The position numbers were made by a program, and so were the translations under genes. Of a DNA stretch of 64,000 nucleotides, positions 61,870 to 64,000 are shown one piece after another. How positions within the stretch are numbered: position 1 is the stretch's first letter; each line of letters starts with the position of its first letter. The notes beneath the pieces were generated by a model. That model made no database searches. It was not told where the DNA came from and was given only the letters and a program-made list of their open reading frames with translations. This DNA comes from an uncultured Collinsella sp. GTDB taxonomy: Bacteria > Actinomycetota > Coriobacteriia > Coriobacteriales > Coriobacteriaceae. The stretch is from positions 1 to 64,000 of the forward strand of contig CAKTWK010000008.1 in NCBI GenBank assembly GCA_934630735.1, read 5' to 3'.

Positions 61870-63383
61870 TACAGCTCGCCTCCCTTCCCGGCAAAATCGG
61901 GCGCGACGGAAAGCGCGGGCGCACCCGTGGCGGCATCGGCAAAGCCGCGCTCCAGGGCGCGGGCAAACGTGAGCAGCTGACGGTCCTTAAAGGCCGGACC
62001 CACCAGCTGGGCAGAAACGGGCAGCTGAGTATCCTCGCCCAGGCCCAGCGGCACCGAGATACCACCGTTGCCGCAAATGTTGAGCGAGATGGTGTACAGG
62101 TCGGAGAGGTACATCTGCGTGGGGTCGCTGATCTCGCCAAACTTAAAGGCCGTGCGCGGCGAGGCTGGCATGAGGATGGTGTCCACCTTGGCATACGCGG
62201 CGTCGTAGTCCCGCGTGATGAGCGTACGGGCCTTTTGCGCAGCGTAGTAGTACTTGTCGTACACGCCCGAGCTCAGCAGGTAGGCGCCGAGCATCTGACG
62301 GCGCTTGGCCTCGGCGCCAAAGCCGTGGGCGCGCGACAGCGAGCTCTGGTCGGACAGGTTGGCGCAGCCCTCCTCCTGGTAGCCGTAGCGAATGCCGTCG
62401 AAACGAGCCAGGTTGGAGAACGCCTCGGCCGGGCCGATGACGTAGTAGGCGGCGATGGCGGCGTCCAGGTGCGGCAGGTCGACCTCGACCAGCTCGGCGC
62501 CCTGGTTCTGCAGCTCCTGGGCGGCGCGCTGAACAGCTGCCTTGACCTCGGACGTCAGGCCCTCGGCCTCCATAAACGCGGGAATGATGCCCACGCGCTT
62601 GCCCTCGATGCTGTCGTTGAGATGCTCGGTAAAGTCGACGGCACAATCCTGGCTGGTGCAGTCATACGGATCGTGGCCCGCGCCGGTAAGCGCGTTCATG
62701 GCCAGCGCGACATCCTCGACCGTGCGGCCAAAGGGGCCCACCTGGTCGAGCGACGAGCCAAAGGCGACCACGCCGTAACGGCTCACGGCGCCATACGTGG
62801 GCTTAAAGCCCACCACGCCGCACAGCGACGCCGGCTGGCGAATGGAGCCGCCGGTGTCCGAGCCCAGCGAGAGCGCGACCTCGCCCGCGGCGACGGCGGC
62901 AGCGGAGCCGCCCGAGGAGCCGCCGGGCACGCGCTCGGTATCCCAGGGGTTGTTGGTGCGGTGGAACGCCGAGCTCTCGGTGGAGCTGCCAAAGGCAAAC
63001 TCGTCCATGTTGGCCTTGCCCATGGGCAGGCAGCCGACATCGAGCATGCGCTGGACGCAGGTGGCGGTGTAGACGCTCTGGTAGTTCTCGAGCATACGGG
63101 AAGCGCAGGTGGTGCGCGTGCCCACGAGGTTCATGTTGTCCTTGATGGCCAGCGGCACGCCCGCGAGCGGGGGCAGCGGCTTTCCGGCGGCACGGTCGGC
63201 ATCCACGCGCGCGGCGGCCTCAAGCGCAAGCTCGGGCGCCACCTGCAGGAATGCTTGGACCCCGCCCTCGCGCGCCTCGATGGCGGCAAGGGAGGCCTGG
63301 GCCACCTCGGTAGCGGTAAAGTCGCCGGCGGCAACGCCCGCGGCGATCTGGGCGGCGGTAAGGGAATCGAAGCTTAGCGCCAT
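61869..63383 (-). CDS. gatA: Asp-tRNA(Asn)/Glu-tRNA(Gln) amidotransferase subunit A
   Basis: 504 residues. Amidase-signature enzyme that releases ammonia from glutamine. The Ser-cisSer-Lys triad is visible: Lys in GVPLAIKDNMNL and serines in GGSSGGSAAAVAAGEVALSL and GSDTGGSIRQPAS. TYGAVSRYGVVAFGSSLDQV is also typical. It overlaps gatC and gatB by one base each, forming a tight gatC-gatA-gatB operon. It supplies Asn-tRNA and/or Gln-tRNA where the matching synthetase is absent. Confidence 0.97.
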   Translation of the reverse strand: MALSFDSLTAAQIAAGVAAGDFTATEVAQASLAAIEAREGGVQAFLQVAPELALEAAARVDADRAAGKPLPPLAGVPLAIKDNMNLVGTRTTCASRMLENYQSVYTATCVQRMLDVGCLPMGKANMDEFAFGSSTESSAFHRTNNPWDTERVPGGSSGGSAAAVAAGEVALSLGSDTGGSIRQPASLCGVVGFKPTYGAVSRYGVVAFGSSLDQVGPFGRTVEDVALAMNALTGAGHDPYDCTSQDCAVDFTEHLNDSIEGKRVGIIPAFMEAEGLTSEVKAAVQRAAQELQNQGAELVEVDLPHLDAAIAAYYVIGPAEAFSNLARFDGIRYGYQEEGCANLSDQSSLSRAHGFGAEAKRRQMLGAYLLSSGVYDKYYYAAQKARTLITRDYDAAYAKVDTILMPASPRTAFKFGEISDPTQMYLSDLYTISLNICGNGGISVPLGLGEDTQLPVSAQLVGPAFKDRQLLTFARALERGFADAATGAPALSVAPDFAGKGGEL

Positions 63384-63694
63384 TACTCGCTCTCCCCCTC
63401 TCCCAAAATGGACGGCACGCGGAAGTAGCGGTCGCGCGCGCTGCCGGCGTTTTCGAGCGCAACGTCGAGCGGCAGGTCGCGCTCGGGCTCGCGCAGGTCG
63501 TCGCCCATCACGTTGGACAGGCTTCCGATGGGATGGAACGTGGGCTCCACGTCGGGCAAGTCATATTGCAAGACGGGCTCGAGCATCTGGACGGCGTCGT
63601 TCATGTAGGACGTCATCTGGGCGAGCTCGTCATCGGTCAGTGCGATCTTTGCGTACTCGGCGATGCCGCGCACGTCTTTCTCGCTGAGTGCCAT
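63383..63694 (-). CDS. gatC: Asp-tRNA(Asn)/Glu-tRNA(Gln) amidotransferase subunit C
   Basis: 103 residues from ATG 63,692-63,694 (GGGAGCGCCT upstream). The helical start MALSEKDVRGIAEYAKIALT and the long wrap segment (DLPDVEPTFHPIGSLSNVMG, LREPERDLPLDVALENAG) that belts GatA are conserved. It stabilises the GatA-GatB interface. First gene of the operon; the promoter lies in the 300-bp region to the right, which is rich in dyads. Confidence 0.95.
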   Translation of the reverse strand: MALSEKDVRGIAEYAKIALTDDELAQMTSYMNDAVQMLEPVLQYDLPDVEPTFHPIGSLSNVMGDDLREPERDLPLDVALENAGSARDRYFRVPSILGEGESE

Positions 63695-63880
63695 AGGCGC
63701 TCCCTTCCGCATAACAGATAAACCGCTCTAGTATACAGGGCAGCGCCGGCTTGGAGCAGGCGCTTTACCCAAATGCAGCGAAAACGTAACGAGGGCGGCG
63801 GTTGACAGGCGGCGGGCTGGCGGTTCTGCAACGAAACCGCACCGTCCATAGCGAAAACCGTCCCGCCCGCAATGAAAAGC

Positions 63881-63935
63881 ATCACAACATTCGACGCTTT
63901 TCGTCAAAATCGCGATTTTCATCGAATGTTGTGAT
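63881..63935. repeat. nested dyad upstream of gatCAB
   Basis: ATCACAACATTCGA (63,881-63,894) is inverted at 63,922-63,935, and AAAATCGCGATTTT (63,906-63,919) is a perfect inner palindrome. It is 190 bp upstream of gatC, with no ORF. Could be a terminator of an incoming gene, a DNA cruciform or an operator. Confidence 0.6.
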
Positions 63936-63951
63936 GGTTTGGAAGTCCCGG

Positions 63952-63984
63952 CCACCACAAAGGCGCCTGTCCCCATTGCGGTGG
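63952..63984. repeat. CCACCACAAAGG-family palindrome, degenerate
   Basis: CCACCACAAAGGCG then CTGTCCCCATTGCGGTGG. It shares CCACCACAAAGG and the GACAGG core (inverted) with the copy at 30,741. Confidence 0.6.
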
Positions 63985-64000
63985 TTCTGGAGAATGTCTT

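Overview
This 64 kb window looks like a chromosomal segment of a gut Coriobacteriia, most probably Collinsella. That is an inference from high GC, strong Shine-Dalgarno sites, a type III glutamine synthetase, a Mur ligase/GatD-type amidotransferase in one polypeptide, the tmRNA tag and the abundant short intergenic palindromes. No database search was possible. Names rest on motifs and family resemblance.

Region 1 (about 1.4-15.6 kb) is an accessory, defence-rich island. On its left it abuts a truncated D-Ala-D-Ala carboxypeptidase-like gene at about 1,430. It holds an N6-adenine DNA methyltransferase remnant that is 5'-truncated and frameshifted exactly in the catalytic NPPY motif, and a 1127-residue GIY-YIG/SF2 helicase protein with a methyltransferase-like C-terminus. 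A tightly overlapping set follows: an unknown 437-residue protein, a ParB/sulfiredoxin-fold protein and an SNF2-type helicase, then a GmrSD-like (DUF262/DUF1524) nuclease. On the right lies an integration module: an RHH-like protein, a tyrosine recombinase, an excisionase-like HTH protein and a divergent XRE repressor with three GTAC-N6-GTAC operators. A 0.5 kb stretch rich in TTTACTCC motifs then reaches the 3' end of guaA, a known type of integration target. The 437/ParB/SNF2/GmrSD set is the best candidate here for an undescribed defence system.

Region 2 (15.7-31 kb) is mostly core genome: guaA, an asparaginase, a small XRE-controlled pair, ychF, a polyferredoxin, two tandem glycerol dehydrogenase paralogues plus an iron alcohol dehydrogenase, two helical-repeat proteins, a murT-gatD fusion and tRNA-Glu. 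The 3' end and terminator of tRNA-Glu are duplicated downstream.

Region 3 (31-49 kb) carries glnA (type III), metF, a separate cobalamin-reactivation protein and metH in one operon, a PFL-like protein, a methyltransferase, yhbY, a 999-residue BTAD-type regulator, nagB, an EIIA-Glc protein, glmM and the rplM-rpsI operon.

Region 4 (49-64 kb) has a patatin-like protein, a 62-bp tandem-repeat array, ssrA (tmRNA) with flanking repeats that mimic its 3' end, a toxin-antitoxin pair, a metal P1B-ATPase with a DUF6110-type partner, a pair of ABC half-transporters with a divergent AraC regulator, and the gatCAB operon. A near-identical dyad precedes the ATPase unit and lies in the ABC/AraC divergent region, suggesting one metal-responsive regulon.

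The intergenic DNA is unusually structured. There are three long inverted-repeat units (31.2, 39.8 and 60.1 kb), a family of CAAAGGGACA-type palindromes, and RNA-gene 3'-end duplications at both tRNA-Glu and ssrA.
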